DNA of 10,132 bases, from NCBI GenBank assembly GCA_011042755.1, contig DRBY01000049.1:1-10132 (forward strand), in the 5' to 3' direction. Below are positions 1 through 5,921 of this stretch, one piece after another. The DNA is from Thermoproteota archaeon (GTDB lineage Archaea; Thermoproteota; Korarchaeia; Korarchaeales; Korarchaeaceae). How positions within the stretch are numbered: position 1 is the first letter of the stretch; every line of letters begins with the position of its first letter. A model generated the notes under the pieces. That model was not told where the DNA came from. It ran no database searches and saw nothing but the letters and a program-made list of their open reading frames with translations. The translations under genes and the position numbers were made by a program.

Positions 1-352
1 GCACCCTTCCCACAGCGTAGTTGTCCCCGTGCTCGGCGTAGTACCAAACCTCCCCCGTATCCTCATCGTAGTAAAACGTCAGAACAGTTCCTCGCTCCGC
101 TAACATCTCCGAATAGGCATCCAACGAGTCCATTACGTAATCTACCCTCTCATCGGACGGGAGGGCCTGTGACGCGGCCGCCACTCCAGCAACGTAGTCT
201 CGCAAATCGTAGAACCTCTCGTGGAACGTCTCATCTGACACGACTGGAGTCTGGACGAGAAGCTCCGAGGTCATAGCGACCAAGAGAGCCAGCGCGAATG
301 CAACTACGATCACTCCGCCAGCTGCCCTCCTAGCTCTGCTGATCTTCACCAT
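1..352 (-). CDS. Membrane-anchored exported protein, partial (C-terminus outside window)
   Basis: I do not recognise a family. The frame is open for 117 codons from an ATG at 352 to the left edge of the window, so the C-terminal part is missing. The N-terminus is basic (K3, R6, R8, R9), followed by a hydrophobic stretch at about residues 12-27 (GGVIVVAFALALLVAM). The rest is hydrophilic and acidic, with several aromatics near the edge (FYYDEDTGEVWYY). This is the shape of a protein anchored by one N-terminal helix with an outside domain. A pilin-like class III signal is possible, but the cleavage motif is less clear than in the neighbouring gene. A G-rich stretch precedes the ATG and a TATA-like box lies about 50 bases upstream, so it may be transcribed separately from the pilin-like gene 152 bases upstream on the same strand. 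That it is a real gene is fairly likely; any function is unknown. Confidence 0.6.
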   Translation of the reverse strand, partial: MVKISRARRAAGGVIVVAFALALLVAMTSELLVQTPVVSDETFHERFYDLRDYVAGVAAASQALPSDERVDYVMDSLDAYSEMLAERGTVLTFYYDEDTGEVWYYAEHGDNYAVGRV

Positions 353-400
353 CCCTTCCCCCCACAATTTTCCGTTACAAATTAATGTAGGTCTCGGACT

Positions 401-408
401 TGATATAA
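401..408 (-). promoter_or_regulatory. Putative TATA box for the partial minus-strand gene
   Basis: Read on the minus strand the sequence is TTATATCA, preceded by GG. A start site about 26 bases downstream would fall near 375, giving a leader of about 22 bases before the ATG at 352. The surrounding 152-base gap is AT-richer than the genes. This is a motif-based inference only. Confidence 0.35.
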
Positions 409-504
409 CCTTATCTACACAAACAATGTGCTGTATAACTCCAGCTCAGCTCAAAGGTCAAGCAATAGACTGAAATAGACAAGAGCTGACATAGGAACCT
501 TGCG

Positions 505-1005
505 TCAAGGCGAGTAGCCTGCTCTAGCCCTTGTTGAGTAGGGTCCATAGACGGCTATATCGTGGGGCACGCTGAGGTCTACGGGGCTGTTCAGCACGAC
601 CAAGAATATCTCGCCGACCTCTATTAAGTCGGTATTAGACAGCGGGGTCTCGCTCGAGTCTTCCAGTCGGGAGACGGAGTAGATTTCTCCGTCAATCACA
701 ACGGTCCAAGCTTCTGGACCCTCCACTGGCAGGGCATCAGGCCCCAGGTTACGCAGGTATATTTTCACAGATCCCCCAGACTCATTCAGACCGGGTGGTA
801 TGATCTCTATAGTCGCTCTGGGCGTCCTGCTCTCAGCTAGTCCAACAAAGTGAAGGAGGGCACCCCTCGTGAGAAAGAAGACCATGCTGGCCGCTACTAC
901 CCCGAGAACGAGCAGGACAGCAACTATTGCGACCCTAGAGAGTCCAGGTCTCACGGCCGATTTTGACACCGATATCGCCACTGACATCCTAGCTTGAGAT
1001 TTCAA
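505..1005 (-). CDS. Pilin/archaellin-like protein with class III signal peptide
   Basis: Likely a surface-filament subunit or minor pilin-like protein. The N-terminus has basic residues, then a PGLS motif directly before a helix of about 20 hydrophobic residues (VAIVAVLLVLGVVAASMVFF). This matches the archaeal type IV pilin pattern, in which PibD/FlaK cleaves after the Gly at the polar/hydrophobic junction, here RPG|LSRVAIV. The remaining ~110 residues look beta-rich, with segments such as ATIEII, VKIYLRNLGP and AWTVVIDG, as in FlaG/FlaF or pilin head domains. Two starts compete. TTG at 1005 has CGTGA six bases upstream. ATG at 987 (160 residues) would suit a leaderless transcript from the TTTTTAA box near 1017-1023. 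A prepilin peptidase gene is divergent 27 bases away, which supports the reading. Filament type (adhesive pilus, archaellum accessory or other) cannot be told. Confidence 0.68.
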   Translation of the reverse strand: MKSQARMSVAISVSKSAVRPGLSRVAIVAVLLVLGVVAASMVFFLTRGALLHFVGLAESRTPRATIEIIPPGLNESGGSVKIYLRNLGPDALPVEGPEAWTVVIDGEIYSVSRLEDSSETPLSNTDLIEVGEIFLVVLNSPVDLSVPHDIAVYGPYSTRARAGYSP

Positions 1006-1013
1006 GAGGTCTC

Positions 1014-1025
1014 ACGTTAAAAACC
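1014..1025. promoter_or_regulatory. TATA-like element in the divergent intergenic region
   Basis: Only 27 bases separate the pilin-like gene and the prepilin peptidase gene. The one AT-rich element is GTTAAAAAC. On the minus strand (GTTTTTAAC) it would place a start near 994, suiting the ATG at 987. On the plus strand it would place a start near 1045, downstream of the ATG at 1033 but just before an in-frame GTG at 1048. Sharing between both directions is possible. This is inference from spacing only. Confidence 0.3.
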
Positions 1026-1032
1026 TGCGCGA

Positions 1033-1755
1033 ATGTACTCGACTCCCGTGGCCACACACCTGGTCGAAGCGGCAATCTTGGCTGCGTCTCTCGGCGTGGC
1101 TTCAGTGCAGGATCTGAAGAGGAGAATGGTAGACGACAGAGTTTGGCTGGTCACATGGCCCATTGGGATAGTCGTCGTACTCGCTCGCCTGTGGCGGGGT
1201 GATGTACGTCCGAGCATTCTGGCCCAACAGATCTTTGAATTCGTCCCGCTTGGCCTGCTGCTCCTCGCCTCTTGGAAGCTGAGGTTAATTGGAGAGGCTG
1301 ACATCCTGGCTTACCTCACGGTAGAGATAGTCCAGCCGACGGCTCAAGAGAGCATCCTCCCACCATCATTCTCAACATTCATCTACTCGAAGCTGCTCCT
1401 CCTTTTCGCTCCGCCCATACAGTTCTCGATCAACCTAGTTAGGGTAAAGAGAGATCCCTCTCTGCTCGAAGGTTTCGACGAGCCACTTTGGAGGATTGCC
1501 TTGGCTCTGGCCCTGCTCTCTTCAAAGCCTGAACTTGGCTCTGTTCCAGCAGAATCTGTTCAGGACGGTCGCAAGAAGTTTATTCTATCGCGAATCTTTG
1601 CACCCCTCGAGCCTTCGAAGCCACACGAGAGTTGCAGGTGGTACGTCCCTGCCTACCCTCTCATGCCGCTCATCTTCGCTGGATATCTTCTCTCCCAGGT
1701 TCTAGGGGATCCTGTGAGCCTGCTACTTAGGATACTTGGGAGCGAATCGTTTTAA
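1033..1755 (+). CDS. A24-family prepilin peptidase (PibD/FlaK-like)
   Basis: Polytopic membrane aspartyl protease that removes class III signal peptides from archaeal pilins and archaellins at the inner face of the membrane. The two expected catalytic aspartates are visible: D27 in VQDLKRRMVDD, at the cytosolic end of the first helix, and D90 in IGEADILAYL, the variant GxGD motif of the family. Hydrophobic segments lie at about 10-26, 38-53, 67-83, 118-136, 150-162 and 213-232. The length of 240 residues is usual for PibD-type enzymes. A loop of about 60 residues before the last helix (rich in E, K, R) separates the C-terminal membrane segment. No Shine-Dalgarno precedes ATG 1033, so the mRNA may be leaderless; GTG at 1048 is an alternative start that keeps the whole first helix. 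It sits back to back with a pilin-like gene, and a PqqD-like gene and tatC follow in the same direction. Confidence 0.8.
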   Translation: MYSTPVATHLVEAAILAASLGVASVQDLKRRMVDDRVWLVTWPIGIVVVLARLWRGDVRPSILAQQIFEFVPLGLLLLASWKLRLIGEADILAYLTVEIVQPTAQESILPPSFSTFIYSKLLLLFAPPIQFSINLVRVKRDPSLLEGFDEPLWRIALALALLSSKPELGSVPAESVQDGRKKFILSRIFAPLEPSKPHESCRWYVPAYPLMPLIFAGYLLSQVLGDPVSLLLRILGSESF

Positions 1756-1779
1756 TCGGGTATCGAGAAGAGCCAGCCA

Positions 1780-1786
1780 AGGTGAT
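1780..1786 (+). promoter_or_regulatory. Shine-Dalgarno motif that decides a CTG start
   Basis: AGGTGAT is a seven-base match to the complement of the conserved archaeal 16S rRNA 3' end. It is followed, five bases after its last base, by CTG at 1792, which opens the PqqD-like frame. The motif contains the last in-frame stops before that gene (TGA 1783, TAG 1786). The frame has no ATG, GTG or TTG until well inside the conserved domain. Confidence 0.65.
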
Positions 1787-1791
1787 AGCGG

Positions 1792-2055
1792 CTGGAGTAC
1801 AAGCTCAGAGAAGGTGCGTATGTCGAGGGTAACTTCCTAGTAGATGAGGAGTCTGGGAACCTCTATGAGCTCAACGAAGAAGCAACCGTTGTTCTCTCGA
1901 TGATCTCAGGTGAGTGGATGTCTCCAGAGGAGATACTAAAACTCCTCAGCGCAGAATGGGAACTAGACGACTTTGATAAAGCGCTCGAAGACGTGAGGAA
2001 GTTCCTAGAGAGCCTTTGTGAGGAGGGAGTCGTTGAGAAGCGATCTCCGATGTAG
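1792..2055 (+). CDS. PqqD-like small protein (RiPP recognition element fold), CTG start
   Basis: Encodes about 87 residues resembling the PqqD family, the winged-helix peptide-binding fold that presents precursor peptides to radical SAM and other RiPP enzymes. The family pattern is plain: an N-terminal strand (EYKLREGAYVEG), then LVDEESGNLYELNEEA, a helix with VVLSMISG, an EEIL helix, and a C-terminal helix DVRKFLESLCEEGVVEK. The domain is complete only if translation begins at CTG 1792, which has AGGTGAT at the right distance. The first conventional start in frame lies about a third of the way in and would delete the strand part of the fold. It lies 36 bases after the prepilin peptidase and 54 before tatC, so it is probably in their operon. 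No radical SAM enzyme or precursor peptide is in the window, so the partner is unknown. A frameshift joining the GTG at 1782 to this frame is a less likely alternative. Confidence 0.72.
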   Translation: MEYKLREGAYVEGNFLVDEESGNLYELNEEATVVLSMISGEWMSPEEILKLLSAEWELDDFDKALEDVRKFLESLCEEGVVEKRSPM

Positions 2056-2109
2056 ATAGTCTGACCTCTGCGCAAGATCCCTCAGGGGGTTAGCTGGGGA
2101 GGCGGGTTA

Positions 2110-2976
2110 ATGACAGCTCCTCCAGAAGATGTGCCACGGCCTATACAAGAGCACGTGGTTGAGTTGCTCATTAGGCTGAGGAAGGCGCTGATCTCAGTCA
2201 TAATAGCCTCTCTCTTGGTCTCCGTCATCCCGTCTTCCCTGATCTTCGGCGAGAACCCCGAGGGCGGGTACACCCCCCTAGTCTTGAGCGCATTTTTCTA
2301 CATGAGAGATAGCCTCTTAGAGTCCACAAACCGCTTTGCGAGTAAGTTCGGAGCGCTGCTTGGAACTAAGGGGGTAGAGATCAAGTTGATCGCCTACGGC
2401 TGGCTCGATGCAGTAGAGGTCATGATCTACCTCGCGATCCTCCTCGGCTTTCTCGTCACATCTCCATACGTGGGCTATCAGATTTACTCCTACCTAAAGC
2501 CAGCCCTGTTTCCCAAAGAGAAGAAGCTTTTACTGAGCTTCTCCGTGGGGTTCGCTATACTCTTCTTGGCGGGAGCAGTCTACGCATACTACCTAGTTAT
2601 TCCAGCGACGTTCGCCATCCTGGCATGGATAAACTTGGGCTCTGGAGTAGAGTTGACGTTCTCGGTCAAGCAGTTCTTCAACTTCGTCATGCTCGGAATG
2701 GTCTCATCTGGGCTTTTCTTCACGTTCCCCCTAGCCATAGCTCTCGCGGCTAAAGCGGGGGTGGTAAGGTCGGCCACCCTAAAGCAGAAGTGGAGGATTG
2801 TCTTCTTTGTAATCGCCGCCGTAGCCGCCATCTTAACTCCAGATCCTACGCCGGTGAGTACGCTGATGCTCACGATTCCATTCTTCATCCTCTATGGTCT
2901 AGCGACGCTCCTGGCGAGTAAGCTCGAGCCCAGGCCATCCTCAGCCCAAGCCGCGCCGTCTTCGGACAAAGTGTAA
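2110..2976 (+). CDS. tatC: Sec-independent (Tat) protein translocase subunit TatC
   Basis: Multi-spanning core of the twin-arginine translocase, which recognises RR signal peptides of folded proteins and recruits TatA. At 288 residues it is slightly longer than the E. coli protein, with an expanded first outside loop (about residues 47-93) and a hydrophilic tail. Six hydrophobic segments are seen. Signature parts are the N-terminal HVVELLIRLRKAL (E18, the conserved signal-peptide-binding Glu region), KPALFPKEKKLL (E137, matching the other signal-binding Glu), VKQFFNFVMLGMVSSGLFFTFPLAIAL, and TPDPTPVSTLMLTIPF near the end. The conserved Glu in the F-E-x-P segment appears to be Thr (T205 in FFTFPL). 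The start is fixed by GGGGAGG seven bases upstream. No tatA gene lies nearby. Co-transcription with the prepilin peptidase and PqqD-like genes is likely from spacing. Confidence 0.93.
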   Translation: MTAPPEDVPRPIQEHVVELLIRLRKALISVIIASLLVSVIPSSLIFGENPEGGYTPLVLSAFFYMRDSLLESTNRFASKFGALLGTKGVEIKLIAYGWLDAVEVMIYLAILLGFLVTSPYVGYQIYSYLKPALFPKEKKLLLSFSVGFAILFLAGAVYAYYLVIPATFAILAWINLGSGVELTFSVKQFFNFVMLGMVSSGLFFTFPLAIALAAKAGVVRSATLKQKWRIVFFVIAAVAAILTPDPTPVSTLMLTIPFFILYGLATLLASKLEPRPSSAQAAPSSDKV

Positions 2977-3030
2977 TCGGACGCTACGCTGGCTCTACAA
3001 CTCGCGGTCTACAAACAGGCAATACTTGAG

Positions 3031-3054
3031 GCCAGACCTGGAGAGTAGGTCTGC
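3031..3054 (+). other. Hairpin in the tatC-ssb intergenic region
   Basis: CAGACCT (3033-3039) and AGGTCTG (3047-3053) form a perfect 7-bp stem with a 7-base loop, and a further G-C pair is possible across one bulged C. It lies 57 bases after the tatC stop and is followed by a pyrimidine-rich run without a real T-tract. It could be a 3' UTR structure or weak terminator of the upstream operon. The rest of the 197-base gap holds only the ssb promoter and no convincing gene. Confidence 0.35.
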
Positions 3055-3117
3055 TCTTCTGCTCGTCGTGGTCGAGGAGTCGATTTCCTTACCAGAGTCG
3101 GAAGAGCCACCACCACG

Positions 3118-3125
3118 TTTAAATT
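3118..3125 (+). promoter_or_regulatory. TATA box of ssb
   Basis: TTTAAATT, with a predicted start site near 3151 and a leader of about 23 bases that includes GTGAG at 3161-3165. The same core (TTTAAAT) occurs at a similar distance before the aminotransferase gene, which supports both. Confidence 0.55.
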
Positions 3126-3173
3126 CCAAGAGCATCAGGCTTATGTAACGAGTCGCGGAAGTGAGCGAGCGAA

Positions 3174-3596
3174 ATGGAGAAGAAGATTTCCGACCTAAAG
3201 CCCGGCGAGGACGGAGTAGTCGTCAGGGGCCGGGTTCTTGAGGTCGGCGAGCCTAGAGATGTCGAGACCAGGTCTGGTCTCAGGACCTTGTCAGAAGCCG
3301 TGATAGGAGACGAAACTGGACGAGTGAAGCTAACGCTGTGGGGAGACCACGCTGGTTCCCTCTCGGTAGGGCAGGTCATAGAAGTGCAGAACGGATTCAC
3401 GACGGCTTTCAGAGGCAAGGTCCAGCTGAACGTCGGGCAGAGAGGAGCGATCAAGATCCTCGACGACTCCGATGTCGTCCCAGAGGATCAGATTCCCGAC
3501 GAATCCCCAGACGCGCCCGAGGGCTGGCGGCCCCGGAGGCGCGAAGGCAGGGGATATAGTCGGAGAGGAAGCTCCTACAGGAGGCCTCGCTGGTAA
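3174..3596 (+). CDS. ssb: Crenarchaeal-type single-stranded DNA-binding protein (single OB fold)
   Basis: Binds and protects single-stranded DNA in replication and repair, and also nucleates repair complexes in Sulfolobus. Residues 1 to about 105 are an OB fold closely resembling the Sulfolobus SSB: the block LKPGEDGVVVRGRVLEVGEP, then RTLSEAVIGDETGRVKLTLWGDHAG, then FTTAFRGKVQLNVG. The conserved aromatics W56 and F76 lie where the Sulfolobus protein stacks bases. Residues 106-140 form a disordered tail, acidic and Pro-rich at first and then rich in Arg and Gly, ending RRPRW. This differs from the acidic tip of the Sulfolobus protein. The length of 140 is normal. The start is bounded by an in-frame TGA at 3162 and preceded by GTGAG. 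It is a single-gene transcription unit, with a TATA box before it and a terminator overlapping the stop codon. Confidence 0.93.
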   Translation: MEKKISDLKPGEDGVVVRGRVLEVGEPRDVETRSGLRTLSEAVIGDETGRVKLTLWGDHAGSLSVGQVIEVQNGFTTAFRGKVQLNVGQRGAIKILDDSDVVPEDQIPDESPDAPEGWRPRRREGRGYSRRGSSYRRPRW

Positions 3597-3619
3597 GAGG
3601 GCCTCCTCGAACCTTTTTT
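3579..3619 (+). terminator. Hairpin plus T-tract terminator of ssb
   Basis: AGGAGGCC (3579-3586) pairs perfectly with GGCCTCCT (3600-3607) across a 13-base loop that contains the ssb stop codon. Six T residues follow at 3614-3619. The hairpin overlaps the last ssb codons. Archaea usually terminate on U-tracts alone, so the added GC-rich stem is notable. Confidence 0.6.
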
Positions 3620-3684
3620 GGGCTAAGGACCTAATTAAGCATTTCCCTGACAAAGGTCTCGAGCAGATCCCTTTCACGATAGAG

Positions 3685-3692
3685 TTTAAATC
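3685..3692 (+). promoter_or_regulatory. TATA box of the aminotransferase-fumarase operon
   Basis: TTTAAATC, placing a start near 3718 and a leader of about 13 bases before the TTG at 3731. The upstream part of the gap (3620-3680) shows no other feature. Confidence 0.5.
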
Positions 3693-3730
3693 ATTAACTA
3701 ATACCCTCTTGCCCCGAGCGGGTGTGAGTA

Positions 3731-5035
3731 TTGGCCAGGGAGGAGTTTCCGGTAGCCTTTGATTTCGCCACGTGGACCCGTCTGATCCCAGAGTCCGAGA
3801 TTAGGAGGCTTCTGAGAGTCAAGGTGAGGTACTACTTCGCGGGCGGAAAGCCTGGGGTTCTGCCGATCAGGGTATTTCCTAGGCTCCTTATCGAGTTGGG
3901 TCTCGAGGAGATGGACTTCGTGTTCAGAGGCGAGGAGAGAACTGTGGTGGAGCACTTCAACTATGGTCCCTCTGAAGGACTGCCCGAGCTGAGAGAACTC
4001 CTTGCCCGAAAGATGCTAAGAGCCAGAGATGGTCTAGAGATAGACCCTGAGGAGGGCTGGAAGGACGTAATAATAACAACTGGATCTCAGCAAGCGATCT
4101 ACGCGATACTCGACTCCTTGATAGATCCCGGAGACGTGATAATAACTCAGAGACCTGCATACCTCGGCTTCGTGAATGTGGCCGCCAAGTTCCAGGCTAG
4201 GGTAGTGACTGTGCCAGCTGACGAGAAGGGCATGGTCCCAGAGTACGTAGAGAGGGCGGCCGAACTCGTTGAGAGAGAATTTGGTGTTCAGCCCAAGCTC
4301 GTCTATGCGGTTCCTGACTCGGATAACCCCACCGGAACAACCATGCCCGAGAGCAGGAGGAAAGCCTTCTTTGACATAGTCTCCTCGCGAGGAATGTATC
4401 TACTTGAAGACGCGGCCTACAGGGAGATTCAATTCAGGGGCGAGCCCATCAAACCCATCAAGGCCTTCGACAAGGAGAATGAGTTCGTGATCTACCAGAG
4501 GAGCACCAGCAAGGAGGTCGCCGTCTTCAGGATAGGGTACAGCCTCATGCCTCCCAGGCTGAGGGAGCAGGTCATAAAGGCGAAGGGGTACATCGACCTC
4601 TGCACGCCTACGCTGATGCAGAAGCTCGCTGTCATGTACTACGAGAGGTACTTCGACGAGTACATACTCAGGGTCAGGGAGGGCTACAGAGAGAGGTGCG
4701 AGGTTATGGAGGAGTCCATTGACGAGAGCTTCCCGCCAGGTCACCGCACCTCGCCAACCGGCGGCTTCTTCATCTGGTGGTCTTCTGACAACAGGGAGTT
4801 TGACGCTGGCAAGTTCCTCAACGAGGTCGCCCTCAAGAACGACGTCTCCTTCGTACCCGGGGCAGCCTTCTACCCGCCGTTCGGTTACTCCTACGAGCCT
4901 GAGACGGACAAGCTTGAGCCTCTGAAGCCAAGAACACACGGAATGAGGCTAGGATACAGCTACCTGTCGCCCCAGGAGATAAGGGAGGGTATAACGAGGC
5001 TCGGCAGGCTCCTGCGGAAGCAGCTGTCGGGGTGA
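3731..5035 (+). CDS. PLP-dependent class I/II aminotransferase (Aro8/LysN-like)
   Basis: Fold-type I aminotransferase moving an amino group between an amino acid and a 2-oxo acid in the cytosol. Family motifs appear in order: YGPSEGLPELRELL (78-91), TTGSQQAIYAILD (116-128), RPAYLGF (141-147), the NPTG motif (199-202), LLEDAAYRE (224-232) with D227 and Y230 near the cofactor, STSK with the Schiff-base lysine K261, RIGY with phosphate-binding R267, GGFFIWW (344-350) and MRLGYSYLSPQEI with substrate-carboxylate R406. At 434 residues it is slightly longer than usual, with an added loop at about 387-403. The start is TTG, bounded by an in-frame TGA six bases upstream, with GGTG six bases before it. 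Substrate cannot be read off: aromatic, branched-chain or 2-aminoadipate types share these motifs. It leads an operon whose next gene, fumarase alpha, begins 7 bases after its stop, suggesting a link to dicarboxylate metabolism. Confidence 0.88.
   Translation: MAREEFPVAFDFATWTRLIPESEIRRLLRVKVRYYFAGGKPGVLPIRVFPRLLIELGLEEMDFVFRGEERTVVEHFNYGPSEGLPELRELLARKMLRARDGLEIDPEEGWKDVIITTGSQQAIYAILDSLIDPGDVIITQRPAYLGFVNVAAKFQARVVTVPADEKGMVPEYVERAAELVEREFGVQPKLVYAVPDSDNPTGTTMPESRRKAFFDIVSSRGMYLLEDAAYREIQFRGEPIKPIKAFDKENEFVIYQRSTSKEVAVFRIGYSLMPPRLREQVIKAKGYIDLCTPTLMQKLAVMYYERYFDEYILRVREGYRERCEVMEESIDESFPPGHRTSPTGGFFIWWSSDNREFDAGKFLNEVALKNDVSFVPGAAFYPPFGYSYEPETDKLEPLKPRTHGMRLGYSYLSPQEIREGITRLGRLLRKQLSG
5029..5035 (+). 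promoter_or_regulatory. Shine-Dalgarno motif deciding a CTG start of fumarase alpha
   Basis: GGGGTGA overlaps the aminotransferase stop codon (TGA 5033-5035), and CTG at 5043 follows after seven bases. The next conventional start, GTG 5079, has no comparable motif. The arrangement would couple translation of the two genes. Confidence 0.55.
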
Positions 5036-5042
5036 AGGGGTC

Positions 5043-5909
5043 CTGCTCCAAGAGATCGAGGAGGGCATCTACAGGGCGGTGGCTGCTGCCGCAATCAGGC
5101 TGCCGAGGGATGTCCGCGAGGCTCTAGAGAGAGCGCTCGAGAGAGAGGAATCTCCGCTGGGGAGGTCGATACTAGAGGCCATCCTGAGGAACATCAAGGT
5201 CGCGGAGGAGAGGAAGTTACCGATATGCCAAGACACCGGGACTCCAACGTTCTACGTCGAGGTGGGAAGCGACTTCCCCGTGAAGGCTGAGTTGAAGGAC
5301 GCGATAATTGCAGCAGTCCGACGGGCCACGCGCGAGGTCCCACTCAGGCCAAACGCAGTTAATCCGTGGTCCAACGTGAACAGCGGAGACATCACTGGAG
5401 CCGGCGTGCCAATAATCCACTGGGAGTTAGTTCCCGGCGACAGGCTAAGGGTCAGGTACCTTGCCAAGGGCGGAGGCAGCGAGAACGTCTCAGCTCTCTA
5501 CATGCTCAGTCCCGCTAAGGGTGTAGAGGGAATCAAGCGAGCCGTGATAGACGCAGTTCTGGAGGCGGGACCAAAGCCGTGTCCTCCGGTCATAGTCGGC
5601 GTCGGCGTGGGGGGAGGAGCCGACGCCGCGCTCGACGCCGCCAAGAGGGCGGCGATGAGACCGCTAGACAAGCCCAATCCAGATCCAGAGATCGCTAAGC
5701 TAGAAGAATCGCTACTAGAAGAGATTAACTCACTAGGGCTCGGCCCGATGGGGTTGGGTGGCTCAACCTACGCCCTAGGCGTGCACATCGAGTGGATGCA
5801 CAGGCACCCCGCGAGCCTGCCGGTCGGCGTGTCAATGCTCTGCTGGGCCGCCAGGAGGGCTCTAGTGGAGTTTGATCCAGACGGCTCCTTCAGGCTTATT
5901 GAACCTTGA
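5043..5909 (+). CDS. Class I fumarate hydratase, alpha (N-terminal) subunit
   Basis: Catalytic 4Fe-4S subunit of the two-subunit class I fumarase, which interconverts fumarate and L-malate in the TCA cycle. The three cluster cysteines are present (numbering from the CTG start): C62 in PICQDTG, C180 in GPKPCPPVIVGVG, and C267 in SMLCWAARRA. Other family blocks are NVNSGDITGAG, AKGGGSENVS and LGLGPMGLGGSTYALGVHIEW. I chose CTG 5043, giving 288 residues, over GTG 5079 (276). The added codons read LQEIEEGIYRAV and complete the N-terminal helix that homologues carry before the LPxDV motif, and a good Shine-Dalgarno sits seven bases upstream. The beta subunit gene follows after 12 bases. The L-tartrate dehydratase alpha subunit is related and cannot be fully excluded, but fumarase is the usual archaeal role. 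The cluster makes the enzyme oxygen-sensitive and iron-dependent. Confidence 0.9.
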   Translation: MLQEIEEGIYRAVAAAAIRLPRDVREALERALEREESPLGRSILEAILRNIKVAEERKLPICQDTGTPTFYVEVGSDFPVKAELKDAIIAAVRRATREVPLRPNAVNPWSNVNSGDITGAGVPIIHWELVPGDRLRVRYLAKGGGSENVSALYMLSPAKGVEGIKRAVIDAVLEAGPKPCPPVIVGVGVGGGADAALDAAKRAAMRPLDKPNPDPEIAKLEESLLEEINSLGLGPMGLGGSTYALGVHIEWMHRHPASLPVGVSMLCWAARRALVEFDPDGSFRLIEP

Positions 5910-5921
5910 GGGGGATCGGTT

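Noticed and set aside
1782..1832. GTG 1782 as the start of a gene in another frame before the PqqD-like domain
   Set aside because: That frame stops after 16 codons and shows no family likeness. It would need a frameshift, whereas CTG 1792 needs none.
2995..3135. A 46-codon minus-strand open frame (ATG 3135 to TAG 2995) in the tatC-ssb gap, with an opposing plus-strand open frame
   Set aside because: No Shine-Dalgarno or TATA box in position, it runs over the ssb TATA box and the intergenic hairpin, and I recognise no family. Likely chance.
4400..4939. A 179-codon open frame antisense to the aminotransferase gene
   Set aside because: It is a shadow of a well-supported gene with complete catalytic motifs on the plus strand; it has no ribosome site or family likeness.
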